From: Fundidesulfovibrio soli
GTDB lineage: Bacteria; Desulfobacterota; Desulfovibrionia; Desulfovibrionales; Desulfovibrionaceae
Direction: 5' to 3'
Length of the DNA stretch: 64,000 bases
Assembly: GCF_022808695.1 (NCBI RefSeq)
Contig: NZ_JAKZKW010000004.1
Location: 1-64,000 of the forward strand
Each line of letters begins with the position of its first letter. Positions within the stretch are counted from its first letter, which is position 1. Positions 57,119 to 64,000 of this stretch are shown one piece after another. The notes below the pieces were generated by a model. The model was not told where the DNA came from, did not search any database, and was given only the letters and a program-made list of their open reading frames with translations. Made by a program: the position numbers and the translations under genes.

Positions 57119-57829
57119 TCAAGGAATTTTCTCCAGGGCCTCCCTGGCCAGCGCGGCCACTGTGGTGCGGCCGAGCTTGCCGTCGCGGTACAGCTCCACC
57201 GCAGACTCGTCCCCCGCCAGGGCATCCAGCACGCCCCTCACCGCCTTCACGCGCGCGTGGGCGTACTTGAGCATGGGGCCCACCGCCCAGGCAGCCAGGG
57301 CCCTGCTCTCAGGGTCCTCGCCGGCAAGAGCCAGGACCAGGTCATCAAAGGCGGTCATCGTCAGATCCGGCCTGTCCTGGGCCAGGCGCGCCAGCCCCCA
57401 GTAGGCCCCGCAACGCAGCGGGCACAATTCCAGGTAGTTGTCGCCGGTCTTGCAGTCGCGCTCGTTGATGTAGGAGGCCAGCACCCGGTGGAACTCTTTT
57501 GCCAGGTCGGGCTGGTTGGCCAGGATTTCCCCGAACGCCTCGGGGATGCCCCAGGCGATGTTGCCGGACTCCTCGTTGAGGCGCCACATCAGCTGGCGTA
57601 TCAGTTGGCGGGCGTCCTCCGGCTTTTCCCGGTACAGGCGCGGCACGACCACGCCGAAGGCGGTCACCGCCCGCCAGCGCACCAGCTGGTCGGGCTCCAG
57701 CAGGCAGGCGAACAGCGGGCCGATCAGCTGTTTGGGGGGGATGGCCTCAAGCGCCGTCAGGCCCTGGGGCCAGTCGTCCCCTGCCAGCACCTCCAGCACG
57801 ATCTTCCGTATTTCACGCAGCTTGCCCAT
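57119..57829 (-). CDS. HEAT-repeat-like protein (DVU0298-type)
   Basis: A 236-residue helical protein with HEAT-like repeats (LEPDQLVRWRAVTAFGVVVP; PLRCGAYWGLARLAQDRPDL; ESRALAAWAVGPMLKYAHAR). Such proteins act as binding scaffolds. I associate it, without certainty, with a Desulfovibrio-restricted family named after DVU0298. No catalytic motif. Confidence 0.55.
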   Translation of the reverse strand: MGKLREIRKIVLEVLAGDDWPQGLTALEAIPPKQLIGPLFACLLEPDQLVRWRAVTAFGVVVPRLYREKPEDARQLIRQLMWRLNEESGNIAWGIPEAFGEILANQPDLAKEFHRVLASYINERDCKTGDNYLELCPLRCGAYWGLARLAQDRPDLTMTAFDDLVLALAGEDPESRALAAWAVGPMLKYAHARVKAVRGVLDALAGDESAVELYRDGKLGRTTVAALAREALEKIP

Positions 57830-57944
57830 GGCAGCTCCTTATTCTGGTTTGTCTTTTTCTACCATGTGCGCCCCTGCTTTTCCAGAGTTTCCCCTCCGCT
57901 GCATATCCGCCAGAATGTAAATGGCCGCATGCCCCCATGTACCG

Positions 57945-57972
57945 TTTACACCAAACGCGGCTTGCCTATGAT
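57945..57972 (+). promoter_or_regulatory. Promoter of the lysis-like cassette
   Basis: TTTACA (57945-57950) and TATGAT (57967-57972), 16 bp apart. An inverted hexamer TGTAAA at 57916 mirrors TTTACA, so the -35 may sit in an operator. No copy of the 22-bp palindrome is found here. Confidence 0.5.
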
Positions 57973-58068
57973 GCACCCCATGACACGGCGCGCCGGGCGG
58001 ACCCGCTCCCATGACGCCCGGCCGGGCGCGCCGTTCGCGCTTGGGCACATCGCCAGGAGAGAGTAACG

Positions 58069-58557
58069 ATGACCGAGCATGAGACGCTCATCGAGAACGC
58101 CGCCAGTGACTGGGGACTGCCCCCGGAGCTTGTGTCGGCGGTGGTTGGAGTGGAGTCGGGAGGCAACGCGTGGGCCTTCCGGTATGAACCCGCGTACTAC
58201 GCGCGCCATGTGGCCAAGGACGCCTCCGTGCGCTCCAAGGCACCCTGCAGCCTGGACTCCGAACGCCAGGCCCTGGCCACCTCCTGGGGGCTGATGCAGG
58301 TCATGGGCGCCACAGCCAGGGGACTGGGTTTCCAGGGGCCGTTTCTCTCGGCCCTGACGGACCCGGCCACCGGGCTGGAATACGGTTGCAGGCTGCTGGC
58401 ACGGCTGCGCGACCGGCTGCACGGCAAACACGGCTGGCCCGGAGTGGCGGCCGCCTACAACGCCGGATCGGCGCGCTTCGGCGCCGACGGCGCGTTCGTC
58501 AACCAGTCCTACGTGGACAAGATCGCCCGCGCCCTCGGCGGGAAGTGGCCCCAATGA
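58069..58557 (+). CDS. Lytic transglycosylase / endolysin-like protein
   Basis: A 162-residue single-domain SLT enzyme. The catalytic Glu lies in VVGVESGGNAWAF, followed by SWGLMQVMGATARGLG and AAYNAGSARFG, the standard motifs. It has no signal peptide, so it would need help to reach the cell wall, as phage endolysins do. Its stop overlaps the nuclease start (ATGA). Confidence 0.85.
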   Translation: MTEHETLIENAASDWGLPPELVSAVVGVESGGNAWAFRYEPAYYARHVAKDASVRSKAPCSLDSERQALATSWGLMQVMGATARGLGFQGPFLSALTDPATGLEYGCRLLARLRDRLHGKHGWPGVAAAYNAGSARFGADGAFVNQSYVDKIARALGGKWPQ

Positions 58558-59036
58558 AGAACATCACCAGACGTTCCCTGCCCGGCCTCATGGCCCTGGG
58601 CCTGATCCTCGCCGCCTGCGCCGCGTCGGCCTTCGACGGGACGGTCCAGCGCGTGGCCGACGGCGACACCATCACCGTGGATGGCGTGCATGTGCGCCTC
58701 TTCGGCATCGACGCGCCCGAACTCGCCCAGCGAGGCGGCCAGGACGCCAGGGATTACCTGCGCCACCTGGCCCTGGGCAAACGCGTGGACGTCCGCGAGA
58801 AGGACAGGGACGCCTACGGGCGCACCGTGGCCGTGGTCCTGCTGCCGGACGGCTCCGAACTCAACACGGAGATGGTGCGGGCCGGGCACGCCTGGGTGTA
58901 CCGCAACTACTGCCGCCCCTGCTACGGGCTGCGCCTGGCCGAGACAGCGGCCAGGCTGCGCGGGCTGGGCCTCTGGGCCGACCCCGCGCCCGTGCCGCCC
59001 TGGCAGTGGCGCAAACATCACAGGAGAAACAATTGA
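58554..59036 (+). CDS. Exported thermonuclease-like (SNase) protein
   Basis: A 160-residue SNase: a signal sequence with a LAAC lipobox-like end, then VADGDTITVDGVHVRLFGID (Asp and Arg of the active site), REKDRDAYGRTVAVVLLP, and a C-terminal KHHRR tail. It would cut DNA or RNA outside the cytosol. Its placement between a lysin and a holin-like gene is unusual. Confidence 0.88.
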   Translation: MKNITRRSLPGLMALGLILAACAASAFDGTVQRVADGDTITVDGVHVRLFGIDAPELAQRGGQDARDYLRHLALGKRVDVREKDRDAYGRTVAVVLLPDGSELNTEMVRAGHAWVYRNYCRPCYGLRLAETAARLRGLGLWADPAPVPPWQWRKHHRRNN

Positions 59037-59209
59037 ACGCCAAGAAGTGGTACGCTTCCAAGACGATATGGACCAATGTGGCCGCGCTGGCCGCGGTGGG
59101 CGCACAGGCCGCCGTGGGCAACAGCGTGATGGACCCTGCCCTGCAGGCCGCATTGCTGGCCGTGACAAACACGGCCCTGCGGCTCTTCACCTCGGAGCGC
59201 GTCGCATAG
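59033..59209 (+). CDS. Small holin-like phage-type membrane protein
   Basis: A 58-residue protein (NAKKWYASKTIWTNVAALAA, then MDPALQAALLAVTNTALRLF) with two hydrophobic stretches and the K-WY-SKTIW opening common in phage holin-like proteins. The TTG start at 59033 overlaps the nuclease stop (TTGA), with AGGAG 6 bp upstream. Confidence 0.65.
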   Translation: MNAKKWYASKTIWTNVAALAAVGAQAAVGNSVMDPALQAALLAVTNTALRLFTSERVA

Positions 59210-59216
59210 GCCGCCC

Positions 59217-59471
59217 GTGAACGACAACCTCAAACCCCTCGTCAGGGAAGCCCTCAAGGAGGCTTTGGAAGACGGCGCGCTGCGCCAGGACTGCTGCGCC
59301 GGGTGCGACCTGGCCCCGGGCGAGCACGCCCGGCATCACCAGTTGCTGCGCGGTGCCTTCTCCCTGCGCACCCAGATCTTCAACGCAGTTATCACCTCGT
59401 TGGTGGGCGGCGGGCTGGCCTGGCTGGGCTTGGCCGCCTGGGAGAGGCTGGTGCGGCAGGCGGTGAAGTGA
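59217..59471 (+). CDS. Small membrane protein of the lysis-like cassette
   Basis: An 84-residue protein, GTG start. A charged, Cys-containing first half (CCAGCDLAPGEHARHH) and one C-terminal membrane helix (AVITSLVGGGLAWLGLAAW). Possibly a second holin or antiholin; function unknown. 8 bp after the previous gene. Confidence 0.6.
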   Translation: MNDNLKPLVREALKEALEDGALRQDCCAGCDLAPGEHARHHQLLRGAFSLRTQIFNAVITSLVGGGLAWLGLAAWERLVRQAVK

Positions 59472-59474
59472 CGC

Positions 59475-59726
59475 ATGCCCGGAGCGCGCAGAACATCGGC
59501 CAGACGCAAGCCGGTGTGCCAGCGGGCGGCGGCGCTTCTCTCCGAGAAGGTGCTGGACGTGCTGGAGCGCCTGCTTGAGGCCGAAGACGACAAGGTGCAG
59601 CTGGCTGCGGCCAAGGAGATCAAGGACATCGCCCGGCAGACCGCCGAGGACGCGCCCGCGCCCAAGGACGGGCCGGGGAGGGTGTTCGTGGTCACCGGGA
59701 TAGACCGCAAGCCGGGAGGCCAATAA
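59475..59726 (+). CDS. Short helical protein of the lysis-like cassette
   Basis: An 83-residue basic-then-acidic helical protein (AALLSEKVLDVLERLLEAED, then KVQLAAAKEIKDIARQTAED). It looks like a single HEAT-like pair or a small phage packaging-type protein, but no family can be named. Last gene of the cassette; a terminator follows. Confidence 0.5.
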   Translation: MPGARRTSARRKPVCQRAAALLSEKVLDVLERLLEAEDDKVQLAAAKEIKDIARQTAEDAPAPKDGPGRVFVVTGIDRKPGGQ

Positions 59727-59730
59727 ACAG

Positions 59731-59759
59731 CCGGGGGGCCTGGGCCCCCCGGTTTTTTT
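59731..59759 (+). terminator. Terminator of the lysis-like cassette
   Basis: Hairpin CCGGGGGGCC-T-GGGCCCCCCGG type followed by T7. Confidence 0.9.
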
Positions 59760-59766
59760 GCGGTGT

Positions 59767-60036
59767 CTACCAGCCGTAATATCGGTGCGGATGGTGCTTG
59801 TGGCGGTACACATGGCCCGGAGGAGGGGCGTAGTAGTAGCCGGGCGCAACGTACACCGGGGGCGGGGGCGGCGGCGCGACATAGACAGGAGCAGGCGCCA
59901 CGTACACCGGAGGCGGCGGCGCGGGGGTGCCCACCGACACGGAAACGCCCCAAGGGCTAACGGACAACGAACCGTACGCGAGCGCCTGGGAAGAGGCGAG
60001 GCAGACGAGTACGGCGGCGAGCAGCAGGCTTTTCAT
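59767..60036 (-). CDS. Secreted Pro/Tyr/His-rich small protein
   Basis: An 89-residue protein: signal peptide (SLLLAAVLVCLASSQALA), then repeats of PPPVYVAP and an ending rich in Tyr and His (HVYRHKHHPHRYYGW). Such proteins are found in cell envelopes or bind metals; no function is shown. ATG at 60036. Confidence 0.65.
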   Translation of the reverse strand: MKSLLLAAVLVCLASSQALAYGSLSVSPWGVSVSVGTPAPPPPVYVAPAPVYVAPPPPPPVYVAPGYYYAPPPGHVYRHKHHPHRYYGW

Positions 60037-60198
60037 GACATGTACCTCCAACCCTGCCCTATCACATCCCGTGCCACAGCGTACCACCTCGATATCATGC
60101 TGGTTTTGATCGCGACGTTCAGCATCGGTTACGATTTTTGCCCATCGGTGACGAAATCTGCGCACTTCGCGGACGGGAACCGGCCCCTGATCCGGGCG

Positions 60199-60253
60199 TT
60201 GACAGTGTTGCTGTCGCTCTGTAGTGCTCGCTTGAAAATGATTCTCAAAATCA
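60199..60253 (+). promoter_or_regulatory. Promoter with overlapping Fur-box-like dyads
   Basis: TTGACA (60199) and TAGTGC (60222), 17 bp apart, are followed by two overlapping 7-1-7 dyads: TGAAAAT-G-ATTCTCA (60233-60247) and TGATTCT-C-AAAATCA (60239-60253). These resemble the Fur box TGATAATnATTATCA. Placed just past the -10, they suit repression of the cyclase gene at 60282 when iron is plentiful. Confidence 0.55.
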
Positions 60254-60281
60254 TATCTTCATCCCCGCTCCGGAGGATTTG

Positions 60282-61226
60282 ATGAGCCCTCATCTGAAAC
60301 TCTCCTGCATCCTGGCCGCGATCATGGTGTGCCCTTCCCTGGCGGCCATGACCCTGCTGGAGGCCGGCAAAGGCGCGCCAGCCCTGGCCCTGCTGGCCCT
60401 GCACGCCGCTCTGGGCCTGGCGCTGCTGCCCTTTCTCTCCCGCGCGATCCTGCGCTTCGTCGTCTACCGCGAGTTGGAGGAACTGAGCGTCTTCTCAGCC
60501 AGGCTCAGGCGAGGCGGCTTGCCCGAGCCGTTCGCCTTGCCCGTGGAAGCGGAGGACGAGCACATGCTCATCCGGCTCAAGCGGAACCTCAACTGGATGC
60601 TGCACCTGCTGGAGGACCGTGAGAGGCGACTGCTCTGGCGTCTGGAAGAGACCGACAAGATGCGCCGCGACATGGAGGACCTGAGCCGCCGCGACCCCCT
60701 GACCGGGCTCGGAAACCGCCGCGCCTTCGAGGACGCCCTGGCCCGCGCCTGCCCGAATACCCTCCCCGAGAGGCACCTGCTGCTCATCGACTGCGACAAG
60801 TTCAAGCAGGTCAACGACTCCCACGGCCACCAGGCCGGGGACGAGGTTCTTCTGGTGCTGGCCGGGATCCTTCAGGACAGCGTTCGCGAGGGCGTGGACC
60901 AGGCCTTCCGCCTGGGTGGGGACGAGTTCGCCGTAATGCTCGGCTGCCGGGAGCTCAAGGCCCGGGATGTGGCCGAGCGTATCCGCATGCGCTTCAGGGA
61001 CGTGAACGGCCGGGGCTGCACCCTGTCCATGGGGCTGGTCCCCTGCCCTCCCCCCTGCCGGGATACGCTGCCTCCCGGCGGCGTGGCCCGCAACGGCTGC
61101 TCCGCTTCTCGGTTCAGCCAGGCCGTCAGCCTGGCGGACATGTCCGTCTACCGCGCCAAAGCCAAGGGTGGGGATGTGTTGTGCCGTCCGGAGGAATGCG
61201 CTCTCCAGGGGGCCGACGTCCCCTAG
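60282..61226 (+). CDS. Membrane-anchored GGDEF diguanylate cyclase
   Basis: A 314-residue protein with two N-terminal membrane helices (AAIMVCPSLAAMTLLEAG; LALLALHAALGLALLPFL), a HAMP-like helical linker and a GGDEF domain with RRDPLTGLGNRRAFEDAL and FRLGGDEF. The I-site RxxD is not in register (EGVD). CGGAGGA precedes the ATG. A Fur-box-like operator lies upstream. Its stop shares CTAG with the convergent radical SAM gene. Confidence 0.88.
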   Translation: MSPHLKLSCILAAIMVCPSLAAMTLLEAGKGAPALALLALHAALGLALLPFLSRAILRFVVYRELEELSVFSARLRRGGLPEPFALPVEAEDEHMLIRLKRNLNWMLHLLEDRERRLLWRLEETDKMRRDMEDLSRRDPLTGLGNRRAFEDALARACPNTLPERHLLLIDCDKFKQVNDSHGHQAGDEVLLVLAGILQDSVREGVDQAFRLGGDEFAVMLGCRELKARDVAERIRMRFRDVNGRGCTLSMGLVPCPPPCRDTLPPGGVARNGCSASRFSQAVSLADMSVYRAKAKGGDVLCRPEECALQGADVP

Positions 61227-62875
61227 GGCCCCTGCCAGGAGCAGGCTTCGCAGCGCCCGCAGGGCTCGTCCGGGCACTTGGGGCTGCGGCGGCCTTCCTT
61301 GTATCGCAGCCACTCGTCCCAGAGCGCCTGGCGGCTCACGCCCACGTCCACGCACTCCCAAGGGAAGGGCTCGTCTTGGCCGCGCTCGCGGTCCAGCACG
61401 TCGGCGGCGTTGGCCGCGTACTCCTTCATCGCGGCACGCCAACCTTCCCGGGCGGCCAGGAGGGTCATGGGGGCCAGTTCCTCCCCTCCCCTGGCCAGCA
61501 GGCCCTGCACGCGCGCCCAGAACGGCTTCTCGCCCTCCAGGCGCACGCCGCGCAGCGGCTTGACCATGGAGGCCATCCAGACCTGTCGGGCCTCAAGCAC
61601 TTCTTCCGAGGCCATGGGAGCCCACTGCATGGGGGTCCAGGGTTTGGGCACCAGCGGATTGACCCCCAGGGTCATGTGGCCGATGCCCTTCTTGCCGGAA
61701 CCCACCTTGCCCGCCCGGCAGACCTCGGCCAGGAAGCGCTCCAGTTCGGCGTAGTCCTCGTCCGACTCCAGGGGCCAGCCCATGATGAGGTAGACCTTGA
61801 GGTGGTTCACCCCGCGCTTGGCCGCCAGCTCCACGGCGCGCAGGAACACGTCCGGCTCCAGGTTCTTGTTGGCCATGCGGCGGATGCGCTCGCTCGGTCC
61901 CTCCAGCGCCAGTGTGAGGGTGCGTAGGCCCGCGTTTCGCAAAATATCCAGCAGCTCCTCGTTCACGCCGTCGGCGCGCACGGAGGACAGCGTGTACTTG
62001 ATCTTCTCCGCCCCCAGCCAGCGCAGGAAGCCGGGCAGCTCGGGCCAGTCCGTGAGGGCGGTGCCCACCAGACCGACCTTCTTGGGGCGCACCTGGGCCA
62101 CGATATCCCGCAGGTCCTCCACTCGGGCCTGCCTGGGCGGACGATACACGTACCCTGCCGCGCAGAAGCGGCAGGCGTGGGGGCAGCCCCGGTTGACCTC
62201 CAGGAGCAGGGTGTCCTTGAATTCGGCCTCGTTGCTCACGAAGCTGGAGCAGGCGGGGTCGGCCAGCACGCGCCCGCCCGGCGGCACCACGCGTCGCACG
62301 GGCGTACGCGAAAGTCCTGGGACATACATGCCCGGCATCCCGGACAGTTCCCGCAGGACGTCGGCCTTGGGAGCCCCGGCCAGCACCATCGCCGCGGCGC
62401 GCTCCAGAACCGGGATCAGCCCGGCCTCGGCCTCGCCCACGAACCAGGCGTCAAGTATGGGGGAAAGCGGCGCGGGGTTCAAAAAGGCCAGCGGCCCGCC
62501 ACCCAGGAGAAGGGGGTAGCCGGACCGCTGGCTCGCAAGCGGGGGGATGCCTGAGGCCTCGAGGGCCAGGGCGAGAACCGCACCGTCCAGTTCGAAAGCC
62601 AGTGAGAAGGCGGCCAGCGGGAAGGCGTCCAGAGGGGAGGACGTATCCTGCGACCGAGGAACGCTCTTCCCTGCGGAGAGGAAGAAACGCTCCATGACCA
62701 GCCACGGGCTCTGTTCGGCCAGACGGTACACGGCCTGCCAACCCAGTGCGGACAACGCCGCGCGCACGGCGCCAGGGTAGGCGAGGGCCACCGGCAGCCT
62801 GCCGCCGGGGTCCGGCAACACAGGCTCCTGGCCTCTGAAATAGACGGTGCGGTTCGCCGCGCCCTCCTTCGGCAC
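61223..62875 (-). CDS. Radical SAM protein with a B12-binding-like N-terminal region
   Basis: A 550-residue protein. The N-terminal ~200 residues have the fold pattern of B12-binding-domain radical SAM enzymes (SGYPLLLGGGPLAFLNPAPL). The [4Fe-4S]-SAM motif is CPHACRFC in NRGCPHACRFCAAGY. C-terminal region includes a cysteine cluster (CPDEPCGRCEAC) that may bind a second cluster. It resembles the TIGR03960-type radical SAM family; the reaction is not known. Confidence 0.85.
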   Translation of the reverse strand: MPKEGAANRTVYFRGQEPVLPDPGGRLPVALAYPGAVRAALSALGWQAVYRLAEQSPWLVMERFFLSAGKSVPRSQDTSSPLDAFPLAAFSLAFELDGAVLALALEASGIPPLASQRSGYPLLLGGGPLAFLNPAPLSPILDAWFVGEAEAGLIPVLERAAAMVLAGAPKADVLRELSGMPGMYVPGLSRTPVRRVVPPGGRVLADPACSSFVSNEAEFKDTLLLEVNRGCPHACRFCAAGYVYRPPRQARVEDLRDIVAQVRPKKVGLVGTALTDWPELPGFLRWLGAEKIKYTLSSVRADGVNEELLDILRNAGLRTLTLALEGPSERIRRMANKNLEPDVFLRAVELAAKRGVNHLKVYLIMGWPLESDEDYAELERFLAEVCRAGKVGSGKKGIGHMTLGVNPLVPKPWTPMQWAPMASEEVLEARQVWMASMVKPLRGVRLEGEKPFWARVQGLLARGGEELAPMTLLAAREGWRAAMKEYAANAADVLDRERGQDEPFPWECVDVGVSRQALWDEWLRYKEGRRSPKCPDEPCGRCEACSWQGP

Positions 62876-62894
62876 GCCTCTATCCGTGCCCGGC

Positions 62895-63066
62895 GGGGGG
62901 GATCGTCCCCCGGGCCAAGCGGACAGCGAAGCGGCCTGAATGCCTCGACGTTCTCATAATCAGTTCCATGCCGGGCCGCGCGGGCCGTACCGGCACCCGC
63001 CGGATACGCCCGTCATCGCTGGCTGCGGGTCCGCCCCGCAACCCGCCCTCCTGATCGGGAGGGCGG
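62895..63066. terminator. Hairpins downstream of ftsZ and upstream of the radical SAM gene
   Basis: GGGGGGA-TCG-TCCCCC at 62895-62911, and CCGCCCTCC-TGATC-GGGAGGGCGG at 63043-63066. The latter lies just after the ftsZ stop and may act as its terminator, although no U tract follows. Confidence 0.5.
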
Positions 63067-63088
63067 CCATGGCCCGGTGTCAGCGCGC

Positions 63089-64000
63089 CTAGTCCGCCTG
63101 CATGCGGATGAAGGCCGGCACCTCGAACTCGTCCTCGTCGAACACGAAGTCCTCCGAACCGGGCGAGTGGTTCCTGTACTGGGCGATGCCCGCCGAATCA
63201 GGTCCCTTGCGCCCCTTGCGCAGGTAGGCCGGGATGGTCAGGTCGCTGTGGGCGGCCAGGGCGCGCTCGGTGCGGCTGGCGGCCTGCTGCTGCGGGGGCA
63301 GGTCGCGGCGGGGGCGCAGCTCGTCGTGCCCGGCGTACGGCTGGTGCGCGGCCTGGTGAACAGGCTGCTGCCCGGCCTGATGCACGGGCTGGTGAACGGG
63401 CTGGGCGGCCCTGGGCTGGGGCGCGGGCTCCGCGTGCTGGGTCACCGCACCGGCCACGGCCGGGTGCACGCTGACCTTGGAGGCATGGGTGCGGCTCATC
63501 TCGGCGGCGCTCTCGATGCCCGTTGCGATCACGGTGATGCGGATCTCGTCCCCGGCGTTCTCGTCGAACACGGTGCCGAAGAAGACCTTGGCGTCCTCAT
63601 GCACGGCCTCGGTGATGGCGGAGGCGGCCTCGTCCACTTCCTCGATGGTCAGGTCGGGCGAGCAGGTGATGTTCATGAGCACGCCCTTGGCGCCGTCGAT
63701 GGTCACGTCCTCCAGCAGGGGGCTGGTGATGGCCTTCAGGGCGGCTTCCTTGGCGCGGTTCTCGCCGCGGGCGACGCCGAAGCCCATCATGGCCAGGCCC
63801 ATCTCGCTCATCACGGCCTTCACGTCGGCGAAGTCCAGGTTGATCAGGCCGGGGACCATGATCAGGTCCGAGATGCCCTTCACCGCGTAGTAGAGGATCT
63901 CGTCGGCCTTCTTGAGCATCTCGATGAAGGCGGCCTTCTTGGAGGCCATGGTCAGCAGGCGGTCGTTGGGGATGGTGATGATGGAGTCCACCTGCTCGCG
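63089..64000 (-). CDS. ftsZ: Cell division protein FtsZ (5' end outside the window)
   Basis: The C-terminal ~303 residues of FtsZ; the GTP-binding N-terminus lies off the window edge. The core shows MVPGLINLDFADVKAVMSEM and the GTPase C-terminal subdomain ending near IRITVIATGIE. A linker of about 100 residues follows, with repeats of VHQ (QPVHQPVHQAGQQPVHQAAH), then a C-terminal peptide DLTIPAYLRKG and EFEVPAFIRMQAD that matches the FtsA/ZipA-binding tail. It polymerises into the Z ring. Confidence 0.97.
   Translation of the reverse strand, partial: REQVDSIITIPNDRLLTMASKKAAFIEMLKKADEILYYAVKGISDLIMVPGLINLDFADVKAVMSEMGLAMMGFGVARGENRAKEAALKAITSPLLEDVTIDGAKGVLMNITCSPDLTIEEVDEAASAITEAVHEDAKVFFGTVFDENAGDEIRITVIATGIESAAEMSRTHASKVSVHPAVAGAVTQHAEPAPQPRAAQPVHQPVHQAGQQPVHQAAHQPYAGHDELRPRRDLPPQQQAASRTERALAAHSDLTIPAYLRKGRKGPDSAGIAQYRNHSPGSEDFVFDEDEFEVPAFIRMQAD

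Overview
The window is high-GC bacterial DNA with dense, short-spaced genes. Gene content points to a free-living anaerobic deltaproteobacterium of the Desulfovibrio group: a FAD/4Fe-4S oxidoreductase with a NuoF-like front end, tandem chromate-type transporters, CheX and CheZ, many diguanylate cyclases, and small proteins resembling Desulfovibrio-restricted families. This placement is inferred from gene content; no rRNA or tRNA gene was seen.

Layout. 0-9.6 kb: an MFS exporter, then leftward dedA/ftsH, a lipoprotein hydrolase, the large oxidoreductase, a GGDEF protein and a DUF2917-like protein. 9.7-18.7 kb (rightward): MocR regulator, LysR regulator, a CobD-CobQ fusion, a long AsmA protein. 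18.7-28.1 kb: leftward dsbD/antiporter/cheX, then a J-domain protein, AMMECR1, a glycosyltransferase, PAS-GGDEF and cheZ. 28-46 kb is housekeeping: aroC, a likely small RNA, a toxin-antitoxin pair between twin terminators, lon, radC, holA, two flavodoxin-like proteins, two chromate-type transporters, an AT-richer sulfotransferase-like gene, htpG, an FmdB-like zinc ribbon, two hsp20 genes, folD and a PEBP-family protein.

46-54 kb is the unusual part. It is partly AT-rich and is organised by three copies of one regulatory module: a 22-bp palindrome CCCCACATAG/CTATGTGGGG followed 21 bp later by a -10-like hexamer. The third copy drives a phage-head-like operon: a scaffold-like protein, an HK97-fold major capsid protein of the DUF5309/SU10 type, a small protein and a tagged protein. 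No terminase, portal or tail gene is visible. Three proteins (A, B, C) share a short N-terminal motif around DYSWxDD / TDDxNHxLGP but differ in their C-terminal parts, much like capsid-targeted internal head proteins. Each is followed by convergent genes for small membrane proteins or an exported protein. After C there is a run of very small overlapping membrane-peptide genes. A near-identical 196-bp copy of the capsid 3' end lies beyond them, so the variable cassette is bracketed by direct repeats. B carries a 1-nt frameshift in a G run, and module 2 ends in a degenerate leader, so the locus looks like a decaying, recombining array.

54-60 kb: a leftward signalling operon (response regulator, metallophosphatase, Ser/Thr kinase), two small Desulfovibrio-type proteins, then a rightward lysis-like cassette (lytic transglycosylase, thermonuclease, holin-like protein, small membrane protein, short helical protein). 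60-64 kb: a diguanylate cyclase behind a Fur-box-like operator, a radical SAM protein and ftsZ running off the window.

My main inference is that 46-60 kb holds the remains or the working core of a domesticated phage-head system with variable cargo. This is a hypothesis; the repeated promoter, the shared tags and the capsid duplication are seen directly in the sequence.
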